The translations under genes were made by a program, and so were the position numbers. Under the pieces are notes generated by a model, which made no database searches, was not told where the DNA came from, and was given only the letters and a program-made list of their open reading frames with translations. Below are positions 1 through 6,438 of a stretch of DNA of 10,610 bases, one piece after another. Position 1 is the stretch's first letter. Each line of letters starts with the position of its first letter. Source of the DNA: Bacteroidales bacterium (lineage in GTDB: Bacteria > Bacteroidota > Bacteroidia > Bacteroidales > JALTDM01). Where the stretch lies: contig JALTDM010000114.1 of the NCBI GenBank assembly GCA_027074135.1, forward strand, positions 1-10,610, written 5' to 3'.

Positions 1-724
1 AAGGTGACTCTTCAAAATCACAATTATTTTGGTTGCAATCAAACACGATTTCCCAGTGACCTATCCCACGATAGCGAAATAACCACGGCGGGTAAAGCGT
101 CCGGGTCACATACAAATCGCCTTTGAATATAAACGGGGTGGATAATAACGAATAATAAGTCTCTCCTCCACTAAACCAATTGTTCCCGCCGTCATAACAA
201 ACAACACCTCCGTAAGAAACTGAATTGCCGTAATTGTCAAGATCTGTTATTATAAATAATGTGTCATGATAAACTATGCCATGAAAACTACTTCCATTTA
301 TTTGTATATTATTTTCTGCAAAACCAGGAACATCTTGCCACCCATAAATACTATCCCACCTTACAATGGCTTGATTTATTTTTATGTTACTCGAAGATTT
401 ACCTTCATTATCACTGATAGCATAAAAATAATTTTTATAAACACATCCTGCATAATATGAATTTGGAACATTTGCATGCAATGATGCAACATTATGTCCG
501 TCAAATGTAAAAAGGTGCCCCACCTTAACGCCTTCTACACTATCCAGTGCAGCCAAAATAAAAATCTTGTTATTAAATATAGTCATTGAATAAACATCCG
601 TTCCCAGTACAACTTTGGGTCCACCGTACGGATACCAATTACCCGGGGCGGGTGGAAAGTAATTTTGGGCGGTAGCTAATCCGCCCAAGAATATAATCAT
701 TATTGCTGTTAAAATTTTTCTCAT
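1..724 (-). CDS. Exported protein with beta-propeller-like repeats, 3' end beyond the window (partial)
   Basis: An uninterrupted reading frame runs from an ATG at 724-722 down to the window edge, giving at least 241 residues without a stop. The N-terminus MRKILTAIMIIFLGGLATAQ is a classical Sec signal peptide with cleavage expected near Ala19/Gln20. After a Pro/Gly/Tyr-rich segment, the mature part shows a recurring pattern of short hydrophobic strands with a polar turn (VYSMTIFNNKIFILAALD, GCVYKNYFYAISD, GIVYHDTLFIITDLD, FIFKGDLYVTRTL). These are spaced roughly 45-55 residues apart, as in blades of Kelch-like or other beta-propellers. Many Bacteroidota proteins of this kind end in a T9SS sorting domain, but that end is not visible here. 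The gene lies 129 bases downstream of another exported-protein gene on the same strand. The frame is certain and export very likely; the propeller fold is an inference from strand periodicity, and the function is unknown. Confidence 0.85.
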   Translation of the reverse strand, partial: MRKILTAIMIIFLGGLATAQNYFPPAPGNWYPYGGPKVVLGTDVYSMTIFNNKIFILAALDSVEGVKVGHLFTFDGHNVASLHANVPNSYYAGCVYKNYFYAISDNEGKSSSNIKINQAIVRWDSIYGWQDVPGFAENNIQINGSSFHGIVYHDTLFIITDLDNYGNSVSYGGVVCYDGGNNWFSGGETYYSLLSTPFIFKGDLYVTRTLYPPWLFRYRGIGHWEIVFDCNQNNCDFEESP

Positions 725-738
725 TGCTTGATGAGTTT

Positions 739-823
739 AAGACCGTTGCAATATTGAAAAATGAATTGTATTATCAAAAACAAAGGTTACACCAGGTTAG
801 TTTTTTCGTTTTGCAACGGTCTT
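739..823. repeat. 85-bp element bounded by perfect 13-bp inverted repeats
   Basis: The arms AAGACCGTTGCAA (739-751) and TTGCAACGGTCTT (811-823) are exact reverse complements, separated by 59 AT-rich bases. The element fills most of the spacer between the two minus-strand genes. TTTA occurs at 736-739 and again at 822-825, so a 4-base target duplication around a small non-autonomous (MITE-like) element is possible, though the palindromic ends themselves explain part of that match. The loop is too long for an ordinary intrinsic terminator, and no T-run follows directly. Alternatives are a pair of binding sites for one regulator, or an RNA stem in the leader of the downstream gene. Confidence 0.6.
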
Positions 824-853
824 TACTATTAGCAAATTATCGTTAAAAATGTT

Positions 854-2413
854 TTATTCAATTATTACTTTTCTCCATGCTGTTTTTGTTCCGCTTGTAA
901 TTTTCATCAGATAAAAACCTGAGCTTAGGTTACTTGTGTTTAACTCTTTTATGTTTTTTTCTTCAAGAATTTTTTGTCCGCTTTGTGAGTATAATGAAAT
1001 TGTATAATTTTTCAGGTTTGTTTTCAGGTGTACAACATCTGAAGCGGGATTCGGGTATACGTTTAAATATTCGTGTTCAAAATACGGATTGTCAGGTATT
1101 CCTATTAAATAACCGCAGTTTGGATCTAAATCCAATTGGTTATATAATTGAGTTACCGTTGGTATTTGTTGAAGCAGCAATTCCACAGAACTGTAGGCAC
1201 TTGAATCAACAGTGTCGCGTGCCCATACATAAGCAGCATCTACAGTAAAACATTGTTCATGCGTAATATCACCCATGTATACCGAACCTACTCCTCGTCT
1301 GTCTCCGGGAGCATTGCCTGCACTAGCTTCAGACCAGCCCGAATTTACAGGATACATAAAATGTGCATCCGGTCCGTCTGAGTATCCGTCTCCTCCAAAA
1401 TGCAGGTGTGTTCCGTCTTTCCAGTATGCACGCATATAGTTATAATATTGTTGAGAAGTTTCCGGATCTCCTTGAGCTGCATTTCCATTGTTAAATGACA
1501 TGAATGAGTAAAATGTATTATTTAAAAATAGAACACCCAAGGCAGGAGGGAAATATCCGTATCCGTGTGAACCGTCGTCATAGTTATCGCCATTGTAAAA
1601 GAAGTATAAATTTTGGGTGCTGTCACAACCTATATAATCATCCCATGAATTTCCTAAGTCTGCATCGGTATTTAATGAGAAATAAACATCATGGTAAATA
1701 TTATTTGATAAATTTATAACATCGTAATGAACAAAAAATGTATTACCCAACACTCCTGTATCATCAAAAGCATAATACATTACATGAATTTCAATGCCCA
1801 TAGGATTTAATGAGCCATCGGTACAATTTTTATCATTTATTATGTAATAAATTGCTTGATCTCCGTGGATACGGGGATAATCTCCGTTTTGTGGATCATA
1901 AATACCGTTCCCGTTTACATCTATAAATGGTGCCAAAATTGGTAATTCACCATTGGTTGTGTCTCCGTTGGCAGGCCAGGTTGCAATTGCTTCAGGCATT
2001 GTATATCCCGGGTCATTCCAATGGTTTATGTGATATTCAATCTCGGATTTATTTATTTTCCAAACACGATTGTATTTGGCATAAAAAGCGGAATCATATG
2101 TGTCTGCAAAAGGTCCGGGCGTAAAACATCCATTCCCTCCATCATAATATCTGTCAGCAGAAACATATAAGTTGCCTGCACTATCCAACCCGCCTATCCA
2201 AAAATTTCCCACGAAAATACTGTTTACTCCTGATCCTGCCGGAATTTCTGACTTGGGACTACCCATCATATCCCAAAAACAGGAGTTGTTAGCGTTGATT
2301 CTTACCCTCCAATTGTTTACAAATAATGTGTCATACCCGAAAGGTATATACAACTGGGCTTGTAAAATGGCTGCCACAACTAAAAATGTGACGAAAGATA
2401 TAATTTTTTTCAT
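854..2413 (-). CDS. Secreted T9SS type A cargo protein of unknown function
   Basis: This encodes 519 residues if translation starts at the ATG at 2413-2411. The N-terminus MKKIISFVTFLVVAAILQAQ is a clear signal peptide. The frame stays open upstream to a TTG at 2440, but that codon overlaps the -7 promoter box and would bury the signal peptide behind nine polar residues, so ATG 2413 is preferred. A DVNGNGIYD loop near residues 165-173 resembles an EF-hand/dockerin-type calcium loop. The central part is rich in Tyr, Asn, Asp and Gly and looks like extracellular beta-structure. Residues about 449-519 form a type A T9SS sorting domain: YLNVYPNPASD at its start, a TISLYSQSGQKI strand pair, LSSGFYLMKI, and a terminal strand with WRKVIIE. 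T9SS cargo is carried across the outer membrane, then released or anchored to surface lipopolysaccharide. No catalytic motif was recognised. It is probably transcribed from its own promoter just upstream and may read through into the gene at 724. Confidence 0.9.
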   Translation of the reverse strand: MKKIISFVTFLVVAAILQAQLYIPFGYDTLFVNNWRVRINANNSCFWDMMGSPKSEIPAGSGVNSIFVGNFWIGGLDSAGNLYVSADRYYDGGNGCFTPGPFADTYDSAFYAKYNRVWKINKSEIEYHINHWNDPGYTMPEAIATWPANGDTTNGELPILAPFIDVNGNGIYDPQNGDYPRIHGDQAIYYIINDKNCTDGSLNPMGIEIHVMYYAFDDTGVLGNTFFVHYDVINLSNNIYHDVYFSLNTDADLGNSWDDYIGCDSTQNLYFFYNGDNYDDGSHGYGYFPPALGVLFLNNTFYSFMSFNNGNAAQGDPETSQQYYNYMRAYWKDGTHLHFGGDGYSDGPDAHFMYPVNSGWSEASAGNAPGDRRGVGSVYMGDITHEQCFTVDAAYVWARDTVDSSAYSSVELLLQQIPTVTQLYNQLDLDPNCGYLIGIPDNPYFEHEYLNVYPNPASDVVHLKTNLKNYTISLYSQSGQKILEEKNIKELNTSNLSSGFYLMKITSGTKTAWRKVIIE

Positions 2414-2437
2414 GGCTTGTAATTTTTTTATCTTCCA

Positions 2438-2469
2438 CAAATGTAATCAAATTTTTTCAATAATCCAAA
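2438..2469 (-). promoter_or_regulatory. Bacteroidota-type promoter of the T9SS cargo gene
   Basis: Read on the minus strand, TTTG (2469-2466) is followed after 20 bases by TACATTTG (2445-2438). This fits the known Bacteroidota primary sigma factor consensus of TTTG, about 19-20 bases, TAnnTTTG. Transcription should begin a few bases past 2438, leaving a leader of roughly 15-20 bases before the ATG at 2413. This placement argues against the TTG at 2440 as a start codon. Confidence 0.75.
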
Positions 2470-2494
2470 TTTTATTTTTTCCTCCGACAAGTTT

Positions 2495-2515
2495 CTTAAT
2501 TAAGTAATCATGATT
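2495..2515. promoter_or_regulatory. Two adjacent 10-bp palindromes in the divergent promoter region
   Basis: CTTAATTAAG (2495-2504) and AATCATGATT (2506-2515) are each perfect palindromes, separated by one base. They lie between the minus-strand promoter (2438-2469) and the plus-strand promoter (2583-2590), a position where a shared regulator could act on both genes. AT-rich sequence produces such palindromes by chance fairly often, so an operator role is only a suggestion. Confidence 0.3.
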
Positions 2516-2582
2516 TTGCCCGGTTTATCAACAATAATTACTAAAAGACGAACTTATTTTTAAATCATTAACGGTTTTTGTG

Positions 2583-2590
2583 TAGATTTG
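2583..2590 (+). promoter_or_regulatory. -7 box of the HhH-barrel/OstA operon
   Basis: TAGATTTG matches the Bacteroidota -7 consensus TAnnTTTG exactly and ends 18 bases before the GTG start at 2609, implying a very short leader. The -33 element is weak: only a T-run (2557-2560) sits at about the expected distance, while the TTTG at 2577-2580 is too close to serve. Confidence 0.6.
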
Positions 2591-2608
2591 CAATAAAAGA
2601 ATTAAAAG

Positions 2609-4708
2609 GTGAAAAAGTTTTTCTTATTAATAATACCGTTTTTGTGGTCATATCTGGCAAATGCACAGGTGCCGGATAATGACTTTATAAACCAAATAGT
2701 GGAAACCCTAGCCGCTAAAGAAGAAAATAGTGAGGAGAATCTTGATTATTCAGATTTGTTTGAAACATTGTCTTATTATTATGTTCATCATCTGAATATA
2801 AATACTGCAACAGCAGACCAATTGGAGAGTTTAAGAATTTTCACACCACTTCAGGTTCAGGCAATTATAGATTACAGAGAAAAATACGGACCTTTTTATT
2901 CTCTTTACGAACTGTTTTATGTTGACGGGCTTGACAGGGAAACAGTGGAAATGGCTATGCCGTTTCTTACTACAACAAGCAAAAAAGAAGAGAATAAGCC
3001 TTTGAAACTGAAAAGCGTTTTGAGATACGGACATAATCAAATGTTTTTGAGGTCACAAAGGGTGTTGGAAACACGTAAAGGTTATTTACCGGCAAGCGAT
3101 TCATTGCTTGAAGCCAATCCGAATGCCAGATACTTGGGTTCTCCTTACAAACTTTATTACAGATATAAATTTTATTACCGCAATAATGTTTTTGCCGGAA
3201 TAACAGCCGAAAAAGACGAAGGAGAACAATTTTTCAGAGGAACAGAGAAATATGGATTTGATTATTATTCGGCACATCTTTTTTTGCAAAATTTAGGTAA
3301 AGTAAAGAAACTGGCTATTGGAGACTACAATGCTGAATTCGGGCAAGGTCTTGTAATGTGGACGGGATTTTCGTTCGGCAAATCGCCTTTTGTTCTCAAC
3401 ACTATGAAAACTGCTACAGGGCTAAAAAAATATTCTTCGGTAAACGAAAACAACTTTTTGCGTGGTGCCGGCATAACTTATGATTTCGGTAGTGTAGATG
3501 TTACGGCTTTTGCTTCTTACAAACGTATTGATGCTAATGTGGTTGGTACCGATACTTCTGACAACGATTATGAAATTGCAGAAGTTAGCTCCTTGCAAAA
3601 CACCGGTTATCACCGAACATACAATGAGTTGGCGAATAAAAATGTATTGCCGCTTACCGTATTGGGAGGGAATATCACTTACAGTGCTCCAAAGCATTTG
3701 AAAGTAGGACTTACTGCCGTAAATTACAAATTTGGAGCAGATGTAAACCGTAAAGATGTGTTATACAATACTTATAAGTTCAGAGGTAAGGAATTGACTA
3801 ATATCGGGGCAGATTACCAATATTCAATGCACAACATTTACTTTTTTGGTGAAGTTGCAAAAAGCAGTAATAACGGTTTTGCCCAAATTCACGGAGTAAA
3901 TTTTGCTCTTGCTTCAAATATGAATCTGTCCCTCGTCTACCGTAATTATGGAATTAATTATCAAAGCATATACACATCACCTTTTGCAGAAGGCAGCAAG
4001 CCAATGAACGAAAAAGGTGTTTATGCAGGACTGCAATTATTCCCAATAAAATATTGGGATATCTCATTATACTATGATTTGTATAAATTCCCGTGGTACC
4101 GTTTCAGAATAAGTCAAACAGGAACTACGGGACAGGACTTTTTGGTAAATGTCGGTTTCAGTCCTTCGCGTGAACTTAAAATGTATTGGAGATACAAACA
4201 AGAAACAAAAATGGAAGATTTAACAGTTAACTCAGAAAATCCTCATTTAAAATTAACTGTTCCAAAAACAATTCGAAGACTACGTTACAATATTTCATAC
4301 AGTGTTTCACCATATTGGAAATTTCGAAATAGAATAGAATTATCCAGATATACAAAAGACACAATAAATCAAAATGGAATACTGATGTATCAGGACGTGG
4401 TGTATAAGTGTCATAAAATACCATTAAAAATTATAGGAAGACTAGCAATATTTGATACCGACGGATACCAAGCAAGAATCTATGCTTACGAAAATGATGT
4501 TTTATATGCTTTTTCTATTCCGGGATATTATTATAAAGGCAAAAGATATTACTTACTTTTTAAATATTCACCAACACGAACACTAGATTTCTGGTTAAAG
4601 ATATCACAATGGTATTATACGGACAGAAATGTTATTTCTTCAGGTCTGAACGAAATAAACGGACACACAAAAACAGAAGTAAAGGTGCAAATGAGGTATA
4701 AATTTTAA
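2609..4708 (+). CDS. Exported helix-hairpin-helix protein with probable outer-membrane beta-barrel
   Basis: This encodes 699 residues from a GTG at 2609. That start is chosen because it opens directly into the signal peptide MKKFFLLIIPFLWSYLANA and sits just after a -7 box. Residues about 62-122 hold a tandem helix-hairpin-helix region of the ComEA type: LNINTATADQLESL, then a VQAIIDYREKYGPF hairpin, then a SLYELFYVDGLDRETV second unit. In ComEA proteins this fold binds DNA without sequence specificity. From about residue 130 to the end the protein is a long series of alternating, aromatic-rich strands (for example KLYYRYKFYYRNNVFAGI and TLDFWLKISQWYYT). It closes with VKVQMRYKF, a terminal Phe typical of BAM-assembled outer-membrane barrels. 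Similar HhH-barrel proteins are common but uncharacterised in Bacteroidota. The HhH part would face the periplasm. An OstA-like gene follows after 12 bases, suggesting an envelope role, though DNA uptake or protein scaffolding cannot be excluded. The domains are well supported; the function is not known. Confidence 0.88.
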   Translation: MKKFFLLIIPFLWSYLANAQVPDNDFINQIVETLAAKEENSEENLDYSDLFETLSYYYVHHLNINTATADQLESLRIFTPLQVQAIIDYREKYGPFYSLYELFYVDGLDRETVEMAMPFLTTTSKKEENKPLKLKSVLRYGHNQMFLRSQRVLETRKGYLPASDSLLEANPNARYLGSPYKLYYRYKFYYRNNVFAGITAEKDEGEQFFRGTEKYGFDYYSAHLFLQNLGKVKKLAIGDYNAEFGQGLVMWTGFSFGKSPFVLNTMKTATGLKKYSSVNENNFLRGAGITYDFGSVDVTAFASYKRIDANVVGTDTSDNDYEIAEVSSLQNTGYHRTYNELANKNVLPLTVLGGNITYSAPKHLKVGLTAVNYKFGADVNRKDVLYNTYKFRGKELTNIGADYQYSMHNIYFFGEVAKSSNNGFAQIHGVNFALASNMNLSLVYRNYGINYQSIYTSPFAEGSKPMNEKGVYAGLQLFPIKYWDISLYYDLYKFPWYRFRISQTGTTGQDFLVNVGFSPSRELKMYWRYKQETKMEDLTVNSENPHLKLTVPKTIRRLRYNISYSVSPYWKFRNRIELSRYTKDTINQNGILMYQDVVYKCHKIPLKIIGRLAIFDTDGYQARIYAYENDVLYAFSIPGYYYKGKRYYLLFKYSPTRTLDFWLKISQWYYTDRNVISSGLNEINGHTKTEVKVQMRYKF

Positions 4709-4720
4709 TTGTTTTGCCAG

Positions 4721-6235
4721 ATGCGGGAAAAATTTGTTGTGATATTACTCTTGTTATTGCCTGCTATAGGGTTTTCGCAAAAAGGCAAGCGTATAGATAT
4801 TGTTAACGCGGACGAATTGAGTTTTGTGAAGATACCGGGACATGAAGTAAAAAAATTGAAAGGTAATGTGATTTTCAAGCACGATAATGCCATAATGAAG
4901 TGTGACAGTGCTTATTTCTACTCGCAGGAAAATTCTATGGAAGCATTCGGCAATGTGAAAATTGAAATGGGAGACTCGGTTACGCTATTTTGCGATTACC
5001 TGAAATATGACGGAGTAAAAAAAATAGCATACACAAGGCGTAATATCAGACTTTACCATAAAAACAGTTCATTGTTTACCGATTCGCTGGATTATTACAG
5101 GGTGCCGTGCATTGCAAAATATTACACTTTCGGCACAATTATTACGGGAGAAGATACGCTTACAAGTAATTACGGCTATTACCTTAAGAGAAGCCGCGAT
5201 TTTTTCCCCTCGGGGAATGTGATTGTGCATAATCCCGATTTTGTAATGCATACCGATTCTCTGAGGTTTAATACAGAGTCCAAAACCGTTTTCTTCCTTA
5301 CTAACACTTTGATAAAAAATGATTCGGGTTCAATCAAGTGCATAAGCGGCAATTACAATACGGTTACAAACATTGCGGTTTTCGGGCATAACACAGTTAT
5401 AAACAGAAATGACAAGATCATTTACGGCGACAGTATATATTACGACAGCAACAAAGGTTACGGAGTGGGATACAAAAACTTTGTAATAGTTGATACTGCA
5501 CAAAAAATGATAATATCGGGCAAATACGGAGAAGTGAGAGAAGAAAACAATACTGCTTTTGTTACCGACAGTGCTTGTTTTATGCAAGTGGATGATGACG
5601 GCGACACATTGTTTCTGCACGCTGATACTTTACGGTCGGTAAAAGATACTGCGGGCAAAAAGATTTATGCTTACTACGGGGTTAAATTCTATAAATCGGA
5701 TATTCAAGGCAAGTGCGACTCATTGGTTTACAATTTTACGGATTCCACGACTTTGATGTATGGCTCGCCGGTGATTTGGACAGACAATTACCAACTTTTT
5801 GCAAAAGAGATTGATATTCATTCAGGCAATAAAGGAATAAAACAGGTAAATCTGTTCAACACGGCTTTTATTGCCGAACAATTGGATACATCAATGTTTA
5901 ATCAAATAAAAGGAAAAAACATTTACGCTTATTTCGGAGACGGCGAAATAAAAAAAGTGGAAGTAAGGCAAAATTCCGAAACTGTTTATTATCCTGAGGA
6001 CGACAGCAGCATAATAGGCTTGTATAATGCCAATTCGGCTGATATTGACATTTTGCTGGACAGCGGCAAGGTTGCAAAAATTGTATTTTTGAGGAATCCC
6101 GACGGGGCGCTTTATCCGTTGAATATGGTGCCGGACGGGAAAGATGTGTTGAATGGTTTTGTTTGGTTGGATAAATACAGGCCTGAAGGGAAAGAGGAGA
6201 TTTTCGGTGAAAATGAAAAAAATAAAGAGAAATAA
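4721..6235 (+). CDS. OstA/LptA-like periplasmic protein, probable LPS-transport component
   Basis: This encodes 504 residues from the ATG at 4721. The frame extends upstream to a TTG at 4709 immediately after the previous stop, but ATG 4721 begins the signal peptide MREKFVVILLLLLPAIGFSQ exactly. From about residue 25 onward the sequence shows the repeating short-strand pattern of the OstA/LptA fold: ADELSF, then a KLKGNVIFKHDNAIMKCDSAYFY strand series (shown in part), MEAFGNVKIEMGDSVTLFCDYLKYD, and similar units. Recurrent G-N-V-x-[IF] and D-S-[AL]-x-[YF] units continue for much of the protein, consistent with a beta-jelly-roll that can stack end to end. LptA and the N-terminus of LptD form the periplasmic bridge carrying LPS to the outer membrane. 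Bacteroidota have longer OstA-like proteins of about this size. The C-terminus is a short charged tail (KEEIFGENEKNKEK). It is probably co-transcribed with the upstream HhH-barrel gene. Family assignment is confident; the exact role in LPS export is inferred. Confidence 0.88.
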   Translation: MREKFVVILLLLLPAIGFSQKGKRIDIVNADELSFVKIPGHEVKKLKGNVIFKHDNAIMKCDSAYFYSQENSMEAFGNVKIEMGDSVTLFCDYLKYDGVKKIAYTRRNIRLYHKNSSLFTDSLDYYRVPCIAKYYTFGTIITGEDTLTSNYGYYLKRSRDFFPSGNVIVHNPDFVMHTDSLRFNTESKTVFFLTNTLIKNDSGSIKCISGNYNTVTNIAVFGHNTVINRNDKIIYGDSIYYDSNKGYGVGYKNFVIVDTAQKMIISGKYGEVREENNTAFVTDSACFMQVDDDGDTLFLHADTLRSVKDTAGKKIYAYYGVKFYKSDIQGKCDSLVYNFTDSTTLMYGSPVIWTDNYQLFAKEIDIHSGNKGIKQVNLFNTAFIAEQLDTSMFNQIKGKNIYAYFGDGEIKKVEVRQNSETVYYPEDDSSIIGLYNANSADIDILLDSGKVAKIVFLRNPDGALYPLNMVPDGKDVLNGFVWLDKYRPEGKEEIFGENEKNKEK

Positions 6236-6245
6236 TTAAGGTTGG

Positions 6246-6292
6246 TTGATGGTGAGTAACATTATTTATGTTTGAACAGACAAATAATTTTG
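6246..6292 (+). promoter_or_regulatory. Candidate promoter(s) of the lamin-tail surface protein gene
   Basis: TATGTTTG at 6267-6274 matches TAnnTTTG, with a TTG at 6246-6248 lying 18 bases upstream as a possible -33 element. A second exact -7 match, TAATTTTG at 6285-6292, has no convincing -33 partner. Either would leave a leader of about 140-165 bases that contains the inverted repeat at 6338-6410. AT-rich sequence makes single -7 matches weak evidence. Confidence 0.4.
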
Positions 6293-6337
6293 AAACACAA
6301 AGTAATGATTATTTTAATCTTTAAGTTAACATAAAAA

Positions 6338-6410
6338 ATCACCCACCTAAATCCACTTTCAAGGGAGGGAATAGTGTATCTCCCCTTGAGGGGAAGTACA
6401 GAGGGGTGAT
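6338..6410. repeat. GC-rich imperfect inverted repeat (intergenic palindromic element)
   Basis: The ends ATCACCC (6338-6344) and GGGTGAT (6404-6410) are exact reverse complements, and inner segments TCAAGGG (6359-6365) and CCCTTGA (6383-6389) also pair. About two thirds of the 31-base arms match overall, around a short loop near 6370-6379. It also contains the small hairpin CCCC-TTGA-GGGG (6382-6393). It stands out as an island of C/G runs in AT-rich spacer. Read on the minus strand the stem is followed by a run of six T (6338-6333), terminator-like; on the plus strand no T-run follows. It resembles the dispersed palindromic elements found between genes in many Bacteroidota genomes. It overlaps the GTG at 6406 that the longest possible frame would use as a start. 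Confidence 0.65.
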
Positions 6411-6438
6411 AAGTGCAATAAATAAAAATAAACAAGGT

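Noticed and set aside
266..460. Plus-strand 64-codon open frame
   Set aside because: It lies antisense within the partial exported-protein gene, has no promoter or start context, and its residue make-up is that of a shadow frame.
781..789. Possible -7 box for the gene starting at 724 (TAACCTTTG on the minus strand)
   Set aside because: The spacing within the box is one base too long for TAnnTTTG and no -33 element lies 19-20 bases upstream, so it was not listed as a promoter.
739..823. Intrinsic terminator after the T9SS cargo gene
   Set aside because: The 13-bp arms are separated by 59 bases and no T-run follows the second arm, so the usual hairpin-plus-T-tract form is absent.
2172..2507. 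Plus-strand 111-codon open frame crossing the start of the T9SS cargo gene
   Set aside because: It is antisense to the signal-peptide region and the promoter of a well-supported gene and shows no recognisable domain.
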